From assembly GCA_015863195.1 (NCBI GenBank), contig JACBXO010000005.1:124001-188000 (forward strand): a DNA stretch of 64,000 nucleotides, given 5' to 3'. Below the pieces are notes generated by a model. The model ran no database searches. It was not told the DNA's origin and worked only from the letters and a program-made list of their open reading frames with translations. A program made the position numbers and the translations under genes. This DNA comes from Aerococcaceae bacterium DSM 111022 (GTDB lineage: Bacteria > Bacillota > Bacilli > Lactobacillales > Aerococcaceae). Within the stretch, counting starts at the first letter, position 1; each line of letters opens with the position of its first letter. Shown here piece after piece: positions 58,139 through 64,000 of the stretch.

Positions 58139-59036
58139 GGGATTCACCTGCTTTCAATTTGAAAATCTCGTCGAGGGTAGGAGGTGTTTGATTGAAATTA
58201 GAAATATACTTACCTTGTGTAATTGTATTGAATAAAGGAGGGCCGTAAGCTTCGTCCTCTAACACAAATTTAAATTGGTTTAAATCCTCTTGATGAACGC
58301 TTTTAACGCCATCTAACTGGCTGAGCGACTCCGTAGTCCACTGATCAGTTTCAATATATAAATGAATACGACCGAAAGTATTTCGGACCTCTTGAACCGG
58401 ACCGGAAAGTACCGGTTCTCCATTATGAATCATTAACATCGTGTCACAAATTTCTTCGACATTGGCCATATTATGACTGGAAAAGATGATACAAGAACCA
58501 TTTTCTTTTAAATGAAGAATTCCTTGTTTCAATAAATCTGCATTTACTGGATCAAGTCCACTAAAAGGTTCATCAAGAATGATTAATTGTGGTTCATGGA
58601 TGAGAGTTGATATTACTTGAACTTTTTGTTGATTTCCTTTTGACAATGTATTCACTTTATCTTTTCTGGAACCCTTAACATTAAATCGTTTCATCCATTC
58701 ATCAATTTTGTCTAAAGTCACTTTAGGGTCAAGTCCTCTCAATTCACTAAATAAGAGAATTTGACTTTCAACCGTCATATCTTCATAAAGACCGCGTTCT
58801 TCAGGTAAATAGCCAATTGAATTTTCTAAATTACGTCCAATTTCTTGGTTGTTCCATAGTACTTGGCCATTGCCTTCTGGGGTAAGAAAATCTAAAATGA
58901 GACGGAAAAGTGTTGTTTTACCTGAGCCGTTTTGTCCAATAATCCCTAAAATAGAACCTTTTTCGACTTTAAAGGAAATATCGTTAACAGCTACGTTCTT
59001 TCCAAATGTTTTTCTTAAATTTTGCACTTCTAACAT
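58131..59036 (-). CDS. ABC transporter ATP-binding protein (NatA/YhaQ-like)
   Basis: A 301-residue ATPase. Walker A GQNGSGKT is at about residues 35-42, the signature LSKGNQQKV near 134, and Walker B LIILDEPFSGLDP near 153. The C-terminal 80 residues form the regulatory domain typical of exporters of the NatA group (IHLYIETDQ onward). SD AAGGAGG. It is first in the operon and overlaps the permease gene. An extended -10 (TG-T-TATAAT on the minus strand, plus 59066-59058) precedes it. Confidence 0.9.
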   Translation of the reverse strand: MLEVQNLRKTFGKNVAVNDISFKVEKGSILGIIGQNGSGKTTLFRLILDFLTPEGNGQVLWNNQEIGRNLENSIGYLPEERGLYEDMTVESQILLFSELRGLDPKVTLDKIDEWMKRFNVKGSRKDKVNTLSKGNQQKVQVISTLIHEPQLIILDEPFSGLDPVNADLLKQGILHLKENGSCIIFSSHNMANVEEICDTMLMIHNGEPVLSGPVQEVRNTFGRIHLYIETDQWTTESLSQLDGVKSVHQEDLNQFKFVLEDEAYGPPLFNTITQGKYISNFNQTPPTLDEIFKLKAGESLE

Positions 59037-59057
59037 GACATAACCTCCTTTGATTTT

Positions 59058-59066
59058 ATTATAACA
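59058..59066 (-). promoter_or_regulatory. Extended -10 promoter of the NatAB-like operon
   Basis: Minus strand: TG-T-TATAAT with TATAAT at 59063-59058. Confidence 0.55.
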
Positions 59067-59193
59067 AAAGGTATCCAGTGGATTGAAGTCATACGATTAT
59101 CTAACATACTTTTAAAAATAAAAAAATTGAAACAGCTTACAAAAGAATGCTGGTGAAAAAGTAGAATATAGCTTGATATACAAGCAAAATAGC

Positions 59194-59222
59194 TTGTTAA
59201 AAAAAACAAATTAACATACAAT
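59194..59222 (+). promoter_or_regulatory. Promoter of the trigger-factor-like gene
   Basis: TTGTTA (59194-59199), 17 bp, TACAAT (59217-59222). A small inverted repeat GCTTG/CAAGC lies at 59171-59185. Confidence 0.6.
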
Positions 59223-59242
59223 GAAGTGAGGGAGTGAACCAA

Positions 59243-59986
59243 TTGAAAAGTAAATTAATAGAAACAATCGAATTTAAAACAATGGATTTGAATCCAGAAT
59301 TATTTATTATTGAAGTGCCATCATGGGGTGCAGTTACTCAGCCGTTAAAAGAGTATGCTTTAGCACAATATCAAAGACAAAGTGGTCAAGTCGTTAAAGA
59401 ATTAACGGATGATATTTTACAACAAGTTGAAGATATTCCAGTAGATACGGTAACTGACTTCGAAATGATGGGGATTGAAGTCTATAAAAATAGCCAAGCA
59501 CAACACCATTTTTATAATCAAATTTTGCCAGCGATTTTAAGTGAATATAGCTTAAAATCAGATGTAACTATTGATGAAGAAGAGTTAGAAGAATATATCG
59601 AAGATTATATGGAAAAGGTAGAAGGCTACGCGGCATCATATGAGATGAATTTATCTGATTATGGTGAGAAAGTTATGGGCATTGAAGGCGATGCTGAAGC
59701 AGAGTTCCATAAAAGAGCCAAAGAGGATTTTGTTTTCAAAATTATTGCGGTTGATCACTTTAAAGAAATAGGTGGTTCAACGGGCGAATTAGCATATGAA
59801 GAATTTATTCAACAAAATGTTTTACAAAACCAGGCAGATCCGATTGAATTAAAATCGAGATTGCCTTATGATGTCTTTAAAATAATGATGCCAGAAATGC
59901 ATTTATCTCAAGAAATTTATGATTATTACTTCCCACAAATTAAATTTGAGATTAATCCTGAAGCACCATTACAATTTAATCAATAA
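59243..59986 (+). CDS. Trigger-factor C-domain-like protein
   Basis: A 247-residue acidic, mostly helical protein. Residues about 110-185 (EEELEEYIEDYMEKVEGYAASYEMNLSDYG onward, then FHKRAKEDFVFKIIAVDHFKEIGG) match the helical pattern of the trigger factor C-terminal chaperone domain; no ribosome-binding GFRxGxxP motif or PPIase domain is present. No signal peptide. A chaperone-like role for the membrane enzyme encoded 17 bases downstream is a guess. TTG 59243 has GGGAGTG 6 bases upstream; GTG 59234 is the alternative. Confidence 0.6.
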   Translation: MKSKLIETIEFKTMDLNPELFIIEVPSWGAVTQPLKEYALAQYQRQSGQVVKELTDDILQQVEDIPVDTVTDFEMMGIEVYKNSQAQHHFYNQILPAILSEYSLKSDVTIDEEELEEYIEDYMEKVEGYAASYEMNLSDYGEKVMGIEGDAEAEFHKRAKEDFVFKIIAVDHFKEIGGSTGELAYEEFIQQNVLQNQADPIELKSRLPYDVFKIMMPEMHLSQEIYDYYFPQIKFEINPEAPLQFNQ

Positions 59987-60003
59987 TAACAAGGAGGGAT
60001 AAT

Positions 60004-61785
60004 TTGAAGAAGTTTAATTCTAAAATTTGGCTAGCGGTTTTAGGTGTAGCCGTAGCTGTTGTTTTAATCGTCTTTGGAATCAATTATTTCTCAGAAAATC
60101 CATTTAAACTAACATCAAGAGAATCACAAGTTATTTCGGTAGCACCACGTAATGTTAATTTACTACCTGAGGAAACTATTTTAGTTGATTCAATGGTGAA
60201 TGACTATGTTGAAATTGGAGTGTCAAATCGTTCAGAAGAACCTATGTTAACGCAAATATCTGCGAATGATTATGAAGTGAATGAAGATAGTCCAGTGCTT
60301 GATATGGAGGTTATGCCATGGTTTTATGGAAGCCCTAATGTCGAGCCGGTAGCTCAATACTCGAATGCGCGCAAGGCTACTTTAGTCCGTGAAGAGTCTG
60401 TTAATGGTTTTTCTTGGCGAGAAGTCTCTGGTGACGTTTTATTATATCAGTATGATGAGCTTTATACAGGATTCCATTCAACCTTATTTGATGGCTGGTA
60501 TTACTTCATTGATGGTGTGATGCAAGATTTTCATATACCAAATTTAGAGACAAATCGTATGCTCTTAAACCGTAAAATTATTAATGACTTAGTACCTGTC
60601 GTACGTCCAAATCTGGTATTTGTTGAGCCGTTAGGGAATTTTTCTCAGTTACTAGAAGTTAAACCAGTATCTTATCCAATTTTATATAAAAACACTGAAA
60701 ACTTAATATTAACTTCACCACCAGGAACAAGAGGTTCAAGACTACTAACAACGACCGCAGACTTTGAAGATATTCCTATGGAAGTAGTTGAAGAAGCGAC
60801 TACTTTTGATGGTGAGTGGCTACATGTTTATATTGGTTATGATGAGCTAGGGTGGATTAAGAAAGATGACACCGGTACAGACTATGTGTCTACTTATTAT
60901 AGTGAACGTGAACTACTAGATACTATTGAAGCAGTTTTAGCAGAAGAATTAAGTTATATTAATGCTCGAGTGGGGGCTTCATTTGTTAATAATGAAACAA
61001 TGAGTCAAATATCAGTGAATAACCAAGTATTCTTCCCGGCAAGTACACAAAAAATCTATGTCCTTGGAGAACTATATCATCAGTATTCTACAGGAGAATT
61101 AGATCCGTATGAATCAACAATGACTTTATATAATTCTGATAAAGTGCCTGGAGCAGGAATTATTGCAGGTTACCCTGAAGGTACAGTATTTACATTGGAT
61201 GAGTTAGTGAATTTAGTTGTTGTTTATAGTGATAATACAGCAGCAAACTTACTTATTGATGCGGTTGGAGGTAGTGAAACAATTAATCCTCACGTCCATC
61301 AACTTGGATTATATGATACTTATGTAAATGGTAAGTATTACCATGATGCTTACTTTACGACCACGCCAGAAGATGCGGCGCGTTATTTTGCTTTACTCTA
61401 TAATAATCAATTAAATGGTGAACCATATGACGAGATGCTGATCAACAAATTCTATATGAATTCCCATACTTTCTTGAGAAGTTATTTATGGGGGGCTAAT
61501 GGTTGGAATAAATCAGGATTAGGTGGAACAGAACAAAATGATGTAGCGACCTTTGTTACAGATTATGGGTCTTACTCTATCGCGGTTTACACAGCGGAAC
61601 CATGGAATTATGATGCTATTGGTAATCAAGTTGGTAGTTTGTCTGCTAGAGTTTATGATGTCTTTAATGAAATTCGTTCTCAACTTTGGATAACGGTTGA
61701 TGAAACAGAAGTAACGGATGATGCTCAAGAAGTAAGTTATGAAGAAACTTATACTGAAGAGACATCTAGTTACGATGAATGGTAA
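60004..61785 (+). CDS. Membrane-anchored serine hydrolase, class A beta-lactamase fold
   Basis: A 593-residue protein. The N-terminal anchor helix (about 8-30) places the rest outside the cell. Residues about 35-290 are beta-rich SH3/GW-like modules that probably bind the wall. The C-terminal domain (about 300-560) has the penicillin-binding/class A beta-lactamase motifs: SxxK as STQK with Ser347 and Lys350, SDN at 409-411, and a KSG triad at 503-505. The acidic Tyr/Thr-rich tail ends the protein. A wall-directed peptidase or an inactive sensor fits better than antibiotic hydrolysis. TTG start with SD AAGGAGGGAT. Confidence 0.8.
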   Translation: MKKFNSKIWLAVLGVAVAVVLIVFGINYFSENPFKLTSRESQVISVAPRNVNLLPEETILVDSMVNDYVEIGVSNRSEEPMLTQISANDYEVNEDSPVLDMEVMPWFYGSPNVEPVAQYSNARKATLVREESVNGFSWREVSGDVLLYQYDELYTGFHSTLFDGWYYFIDGVMQDFHIPNLETNRMLLNRKIINDLVPVVRPNLVFVEPLGNFSQLLEVKPVSYPILYKNTENLILTSPPGTRGSRLLTTTADFEDIPMEVVEEATTFDGEWLHVYIGYDELGWIKKDDTGTDYVSTYYSERELLDTIEAVLAEELSYINARVGASFVNNETMSQISVNNQVFFPASTQKIYVLGELYHQYSTGELDPYESTMTLYNSDKVPGAGIIAGYPEGTVFTLDELVNLVVVYSDNTAANLLIDAVGGSETINPHVHQLGLYDTYVNGKYYHDAYFTTTPEDAARYFALLYNNQLNGEPYDEMLINKFYMNSHTFLRSYLWGANGWNKSGLGGTEQNDVATFVTDYGSYSIAVYTAEPWNYDAIGNQVGSLSARVYDVFNEIRSQLWITVDETEVTDDAQEVSYEETYTEETSSYDEW

Positions 61786-61790
61786 AAAAG

Positions 61791-61822
61791 AAGCCTTGAA
61801 CGGTTATCGTTCAAGGCTTTTT
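61791..61822. terminator. Bidirectional terminator
   Basis: AAGCCTTGAAC / GTTCAAGGCTT, an 11-bp stem with T-runs on both strands, between converging genes. Confidence 0.93.
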
Positions 61823-61823
61823 G

Positions 61824-62795
61824 TTATTTACTTAAGTCTATACCTTCTGAGGTTAAATTTTCAGGAAGGGTGATTTCTAGATTTTCAGCGGTATTACCAT
61901 TATAGACAAATAGATAATCATCCATAAATTTGACCGGTAAAGTAGCTGGATCAGCACCTTCTAAAATTTGGATACCGTACTCAGCATTTTGAATACCGAT
62001 ATCTTTTTGTGATAATACTAAACCAGCCAATGCGCCTTGTTCAACCATCTCTTCTACAGTTGTAATGATTGGTACACCGGCATTATCAGCTACTTCTGCT
62101 AAAGTATTAAAAGCAGAAGCGATTGTATTATCATTTCCGGCAAAGATAACATCAACATCTCCCACAAGGGACTGTGCGACCATTTGCATATCATTCGTAC
62201 TAGAAATACCTTGGCTAACGAATTCGAAACCCATTTCCTTTGCTGTAGCTTCTGCTTGTTCAACTTCAGCAACAGAGTTATCTTCTGAAGTAGTATAAAT
62301 CATACCAATCGTTTTAGCTTCAGGATTAAATTGTTGGATTAATTCGAATTGGACATTATGTGGTGTCATATGAGAAACCCCAGTCATATTTCCGCCAGGT
62401 TCTTCATAAGTAGCTACTAGACCAGCATCTTCAGGGTCGCGTACACCGGTTAATACAACCGGAATGTCTTCAGTGGTATTTTGGAAAGCTTGTGCCACCG
62501 GTGTAGAAATTGCGAAGATAATATCAGGCTCTTGGCTTACTACTTCTTCTGTCACCATGCCCAGCATATTTATGTCACCTTCGACATTATGATATAAAAC
62601 ATCCATATTTTCTCCTTCGACATATCCACCAGCTTCTAAACCTTCATAAACACCGTCTTTAATCAAATCAAGTGAAGGATGACTCATCATGGTGACGATT
62701 GCGACTGTGATGTCATCTTGGGCTTTAGCTGAATTGATAGGGAATAGGGTTAATAGGGTTACCAGTAAACTCATTACTTTAATTAATTTTTTCAT
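61824..62795 (-). CDS. trpX: Tryptophan-type ABC transporter substrate-binding protein (TrpX-like), solitary
   Basis: A 323-residue extracellular binding protein of the TrpX group (ABC substrate-binding family, Pfam PF04392 type). The signal peptide ends AKAQ near residue 26, with no lipobox. The body begins DDITVAIVTMMSHPSLDLIKDG and shows the two-lobe pattern, with TGVRDPEDAGL, GMIYTTSEDNS and FAGNDNT strands. The usual permease and ATPase genes (trpY, trpZ) do not follow; the gene ends at a bidirectional terminator. The upstream leader codes a Trp-containing peptide with attenuator hairpins, which supports tryptophan as ligand. Confidence 0.87.
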   Translation of the reverse strand: MKKLIKVMSLLVTLLTLFPINSAKAQDDITVAIVTMMSHPSLDLIKDGVYEGLEAGGYVEGENMDVLYHNVEGDINMLGMVTEEVVSQEPDIIFAISTPVAQAFQNTTEDIPVVLTGVRDPEDAGLVATYEEPGGNMTGVSHMTPHNVQFELIQQFNPEAKTIGMIYTTSEDNSVAEVEQAEATAKEMGFEFVSQGISSTNDMQMVAQSLVGDVDVIFAGNDNTIASAFNTLAEVADNAGVPIITTVEEMVEQGALAGLVLSQKDIGIQNAEYGIQILEGADPATLPVKFMDDYLFVYNGNTAENLEITLPENLTSEGIDLSK

Positions 62796-62809
62796 TGATT
62801 TTTCCTTTC

Positions 62810-62851
62810 AAATAAAAATGGACCGCAGCATACATTTTATGCACCGGTCCA
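62810..62851 (-). terminator. Second attenuator terminator of trpX
   Basis: Minus strand: TGGACCG (62851-62845) pairs with CGGTCCA (62825-62819), with an inner GCAT/ATGC stem, followed by TTTTTATTT. It lies just before the trpX SD. Confidence 0.75.
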
Positions 62852-62891
62852 TAAAAAATACCGCATAAAATGTTTTCACATCTATGCGGTA
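62852..62891 (-). terminator. First attenuator terminator of trpX
   Basis: Minus strand: ACCGCATAGATGT (62890-62878) pairs with ACATTTTATGCGGT (62873-62860), then ATTTTTTAT. Its upstream arm can alternatively pair with CTATGTGG at 62909-62902. Confidence 0.8.
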
Positions 62892-62901
62892 AACTTGTAA
62901 G

Positions 62902-62943
62902 CCACATAGATACAGTTCAGTTAATGATAAACTGGGCTGTATC
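62902..62943 (-). promoter_or_regulatory. Competing leader hairpins of the trpX attenuator
   Basis: On the minus strand CTATGTGG (62909-62902) is complementary to CCGCATAG (62889-62882), giving an antiterminator that excludes terminator 1. GATACAG (62943-62937) pairs with CTGTATC (62915-62909). GCATAG (62978-62973), overlapping the second Trp codon region, can pair with CTATGT, giving the classical region 1:2 stem. Confidence 0.65.
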
Positions 62944-62968
62944 CTTGTATTTGATCCAAGTCTACAAC

Positions 62969-63022
62969 CTAACTATGCCAGCCTTGCCAGCTATTCATTT
63001 GTAAGTGATTGAATTGAATCAT
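62969..63022 (-). CDS. Trp leader peptide (17 aa)
   Basis: Leader ORF encoding MIQFNHLQMNSWQGWHS. It has a strong SD (AAAGGAG, 9 bases upstream) and two Trp codons (62989-62987 and 62980-62978) near its end, directly before the competing hairpins. It ends about 170 bases upstream of trpX. Its form is that of a regulatory leader peptide: ribosome stalling at Trp codons when tryptophanyl-tRNA is scarce would free the antiterminator. Translation and regulation are inferred. Confidence 0.75.
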   Translation of the reverse strand: MIQFNHLQMNSWQGWHS

Positions 63023-63052
63023 TTTTAGTGGCTCCTTTCTTTTGATGAGTTT

Positions 63053-63081
63053 ATTGTATTAGAAATGAATTAGAAAATCAA
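63053..63081 (-). promoter_or_regulatory. Promoter of the trpX leader
   Basis: Minus strand: TTGATT (63081-63076), 17 bp, TACAAT (63058-63053). Transcription would begin near 63046, giving a 250-nt leader. Confidence 0.75.
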
Positions 63082-63107
63082 CTGTTTAGTGATAAAAAAC
63101 AAATTAA

Positions 63108-63455
63108 TTATAATGATTCGACATATTTTTTAACATCAGGTCCTAGTAACACTTGATCATCAAATAGTAGAATTGGTCGTTTCATTAACATACCGTCAGT
63201 TTGGAGTAATTCATATTGTTCTTCATCTGACATATTATTGATTTTATCTTTTAAATTCAACTCACGGTATAAGAGTCCGCTAGTATTAAAGAAGCGTTTT
63301 AAGGGCAATTTAGATTGAATATGCCATTCTTTTATCTCATCTTTTTGGGGGTTATTTTCTTTAATGTCTCGTTTATCAAATTTCAGTCCCTTTTCCTTCA
63401 TTGTTTTCTCAATTCCCTTACAAGTTGAACATTTACTATAACAAATGAATATCAT
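63108..63455 (-). CDS. ArsC/Spx-family protein
   Basis: A 115-residue thioredoxin-like protein of the ArsC/Spx/YffB family. The CxxC motif CSTC is at residues 9-12, the KRDIKENNP turn near 33, and LMKRPILLFDDQVLLG near 89-104 carries the cis-Pro. Family members are arsenate reductases or Spx-type RNA-polymerase-binding regulators; the RPI loop and the 115 length do not decide between them. No arsenic genes are adjacent, so an Spx-like or reductase role of unknown target is most likely. SD GGCGGTGA on the minus strand. Confidence 0.85.
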   Translation of the reverse strand: MIFICYSKCSTCKGIEKTMKEKGLKFDKRDIKENNPQKDEIKEWHIQSKLPLKRFFNTSGLLYRELNLKDKINNMSDEEQYELLQTDGMLMKRPILLFDDQVLLGPDVKKYVESL

Positions 63456-63470
63456 TATTTTTCACCGCCT

Positions 63471-63500
63471 TGTATAATAATTTACAATATTAATTATACA
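63471..63500. promoter_or_regulatory. Palindromic divergent promoter region
   Basis: TGTATAAT (63471-63478) and ATTATACA (63493-63500) form 8-bp arms 14 bp apart. The arms contain -10-like TATAAT on both strands, serving the ArsC/Spx-like gene on the minus strand. Confidence 0.4.
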
Positions 63501-63531
63501 GAAATTTAAGGCGGGGAGCGCAAATAGTTAC

Positions 63532-63557
63532 TTGGAAACGATTCCCTGTGTTAGAAT
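63532..63557 (+). promoter_or_regulatory. pepF promoter with cre-like site
   Basis: An extended -10 TG-T-TAGAAT is at 63549-63557. TTGGAAACGATTCCC (63532-63546) matches the CcpA consensus WTGNAANCGNWNNCW at all but the last defined position. Confidence 0.45.
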
Positions 63558-63588
63558 AGATGAATAGAACAATTAGAGGAGTGTAAGT

Positions 63589-64000
63589 ATGAGCCAAACA
63601 GAATTACAACAACGTGATAAAATGAACCCAGATTATCAATGGGATTTAACAACTTTTTTTGCTTCTGACGAAGCACATGAGGCAGCGTTCAAAGAAGCTG
63701 CCGAAGAAATTAAAGGATTAGCTAATTATCAAGGAACTTTAGGTGAGAGCTCGAATCAATTATTAAAAGCACTTGAAAACATTTTAGCGGTTGCTCGAAA
63801 AGTAAGTAACGTTTATGGATATGCGCATTTAAAAAATGACCAAGATCAATCTAATGATACTTATCAAACAATGGAAGCGCGTAGTTTACAATTATACTCG
63901 CAGTTTGGACAGACAATTGCTTTCTTTGAACCTGAATTAATGGCGATTGAACCAGAGAAATTAGAACAATATATTAATGACAATGAAGAATTGTCCTTTT
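63589..64000 (+). CDS. pepF: Oligoendopeptidase F (partial, 5-prime end)
   Basis: The first 137 residues of a PepF-type M3 metallopeptidase, cut by the window end. The start MSQTELQQRDKMNPDYQWDL, with the conserved Y-W-D-L entry and helical lead including LRNVYGYAHLK-like VSNVYGYAHLKNDQD, is typical. The HEXXH zinc motif lies beyond the window. SD TAGAGGAGTG. PepF cleaves oligopeptides of 7-17 residues in the cytoplasm. Confidence 0.93.
   Translation, partial: MSQTELQQRDKMNPDYQWDLTTFFASDEAHEAAFKEAAEEIKGLANYQGTLGESSNQLLKALENILAVARKVSNVYGYAHLKNDQDQSNDTYQTMEARSLQLYSQFGQTIAFFEPELMAIEPEKLEQYINDNEELSF

Overview
The window is 64 kb of AT-rich, densely coded chromosome from a low-GC Gram-positive bacterium. 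The gene set (HprK, Lgt, LiaX/LiaY-like proteins, GlnP with a fused binding domain, an Mga-type regulator, a TrpX-type binding protein, class-specific cell-wall hydrolases, no sporulation genes) points to the Lactobacillales, perhaps Aerococcaceae or Carnobacteriaceae; the family is an inference. Apart from two short leader/downstream ORFs, almost everything is conserved chromosomal backbone. I see no rRNA, tRNA, IS element, prophage or CRISPR array.

Layout. 1-1.4 kb: a solitary pstS-like gene behind a five-repeat PhoP-type box. 1.4-7.1 kb: CPBP protease, uvrA (with a LexA box), and a LiaX/LiaY-like envelope-stress pair. 7.4-18 kb: hprK-lgt-gpsA-trxB, pgcA, a TraX-family protein, rapZ-yvcK-whiA and a FabK-like flavoenzyme. 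18-25 kb: a solitary single-strand binding protein, a two-component system with a flavodoxin-like oxidoreductase, tyrS, and a WalR-box-preceded NlpC/P60 hydrolase. 25-44 kb: a membrane protein under a cre-like site, then a long syntenic block that matches the order around the Bacillus subtilis origin-proximal region: metG-tatD-rnmV-rsmA-veg-pth-mfd-rqcP-divIC-S1 protein-tilS-hpt-ftsH-hslO-lysS. 44-64 kb is more accessory: an AlkD-like protein, a CopB-type copper ATPase with a cop box, DJ-1/proBA, an Mga-like regulator, glnQP, a baeRF protein, a CDF metal transporter, a NatAB-type exporter, a trigger-factor-like protein with a beta-lactamase-fold enzyme, a TrpX-type binding protein behind a Trp leader-peptide attenuator, an Spx/ArsC-like protein and the start of pepF.

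The most interesting signals are (1) an apparent ribosome-mediated Trp attenuator upstream of a solitary trpX-like gene: a 17-residue leader peptide with two Trp codons, competing hairpins and two tandem terminators; (2) a PstS-like binding protein whose two lobes are encoded in swapped order (circular permutation) with an acidic tail and no lipobox; (3) a perfect 18-bp palindrome over the pth promoter; (4) a CDF transporter with a divergent HMA-like N-terminal domain; and (5) a set of well-matched regulator sites (PhoP, LexA, WalR, CopY, CcpA). Extended -10 promoters (TGnTATAAT) with poor -35 elements are strikingly common. Start sites were adjusted wherever a Shine-Dalgarno (SD) sequence favoured an internal GTG, TTG or ATG.
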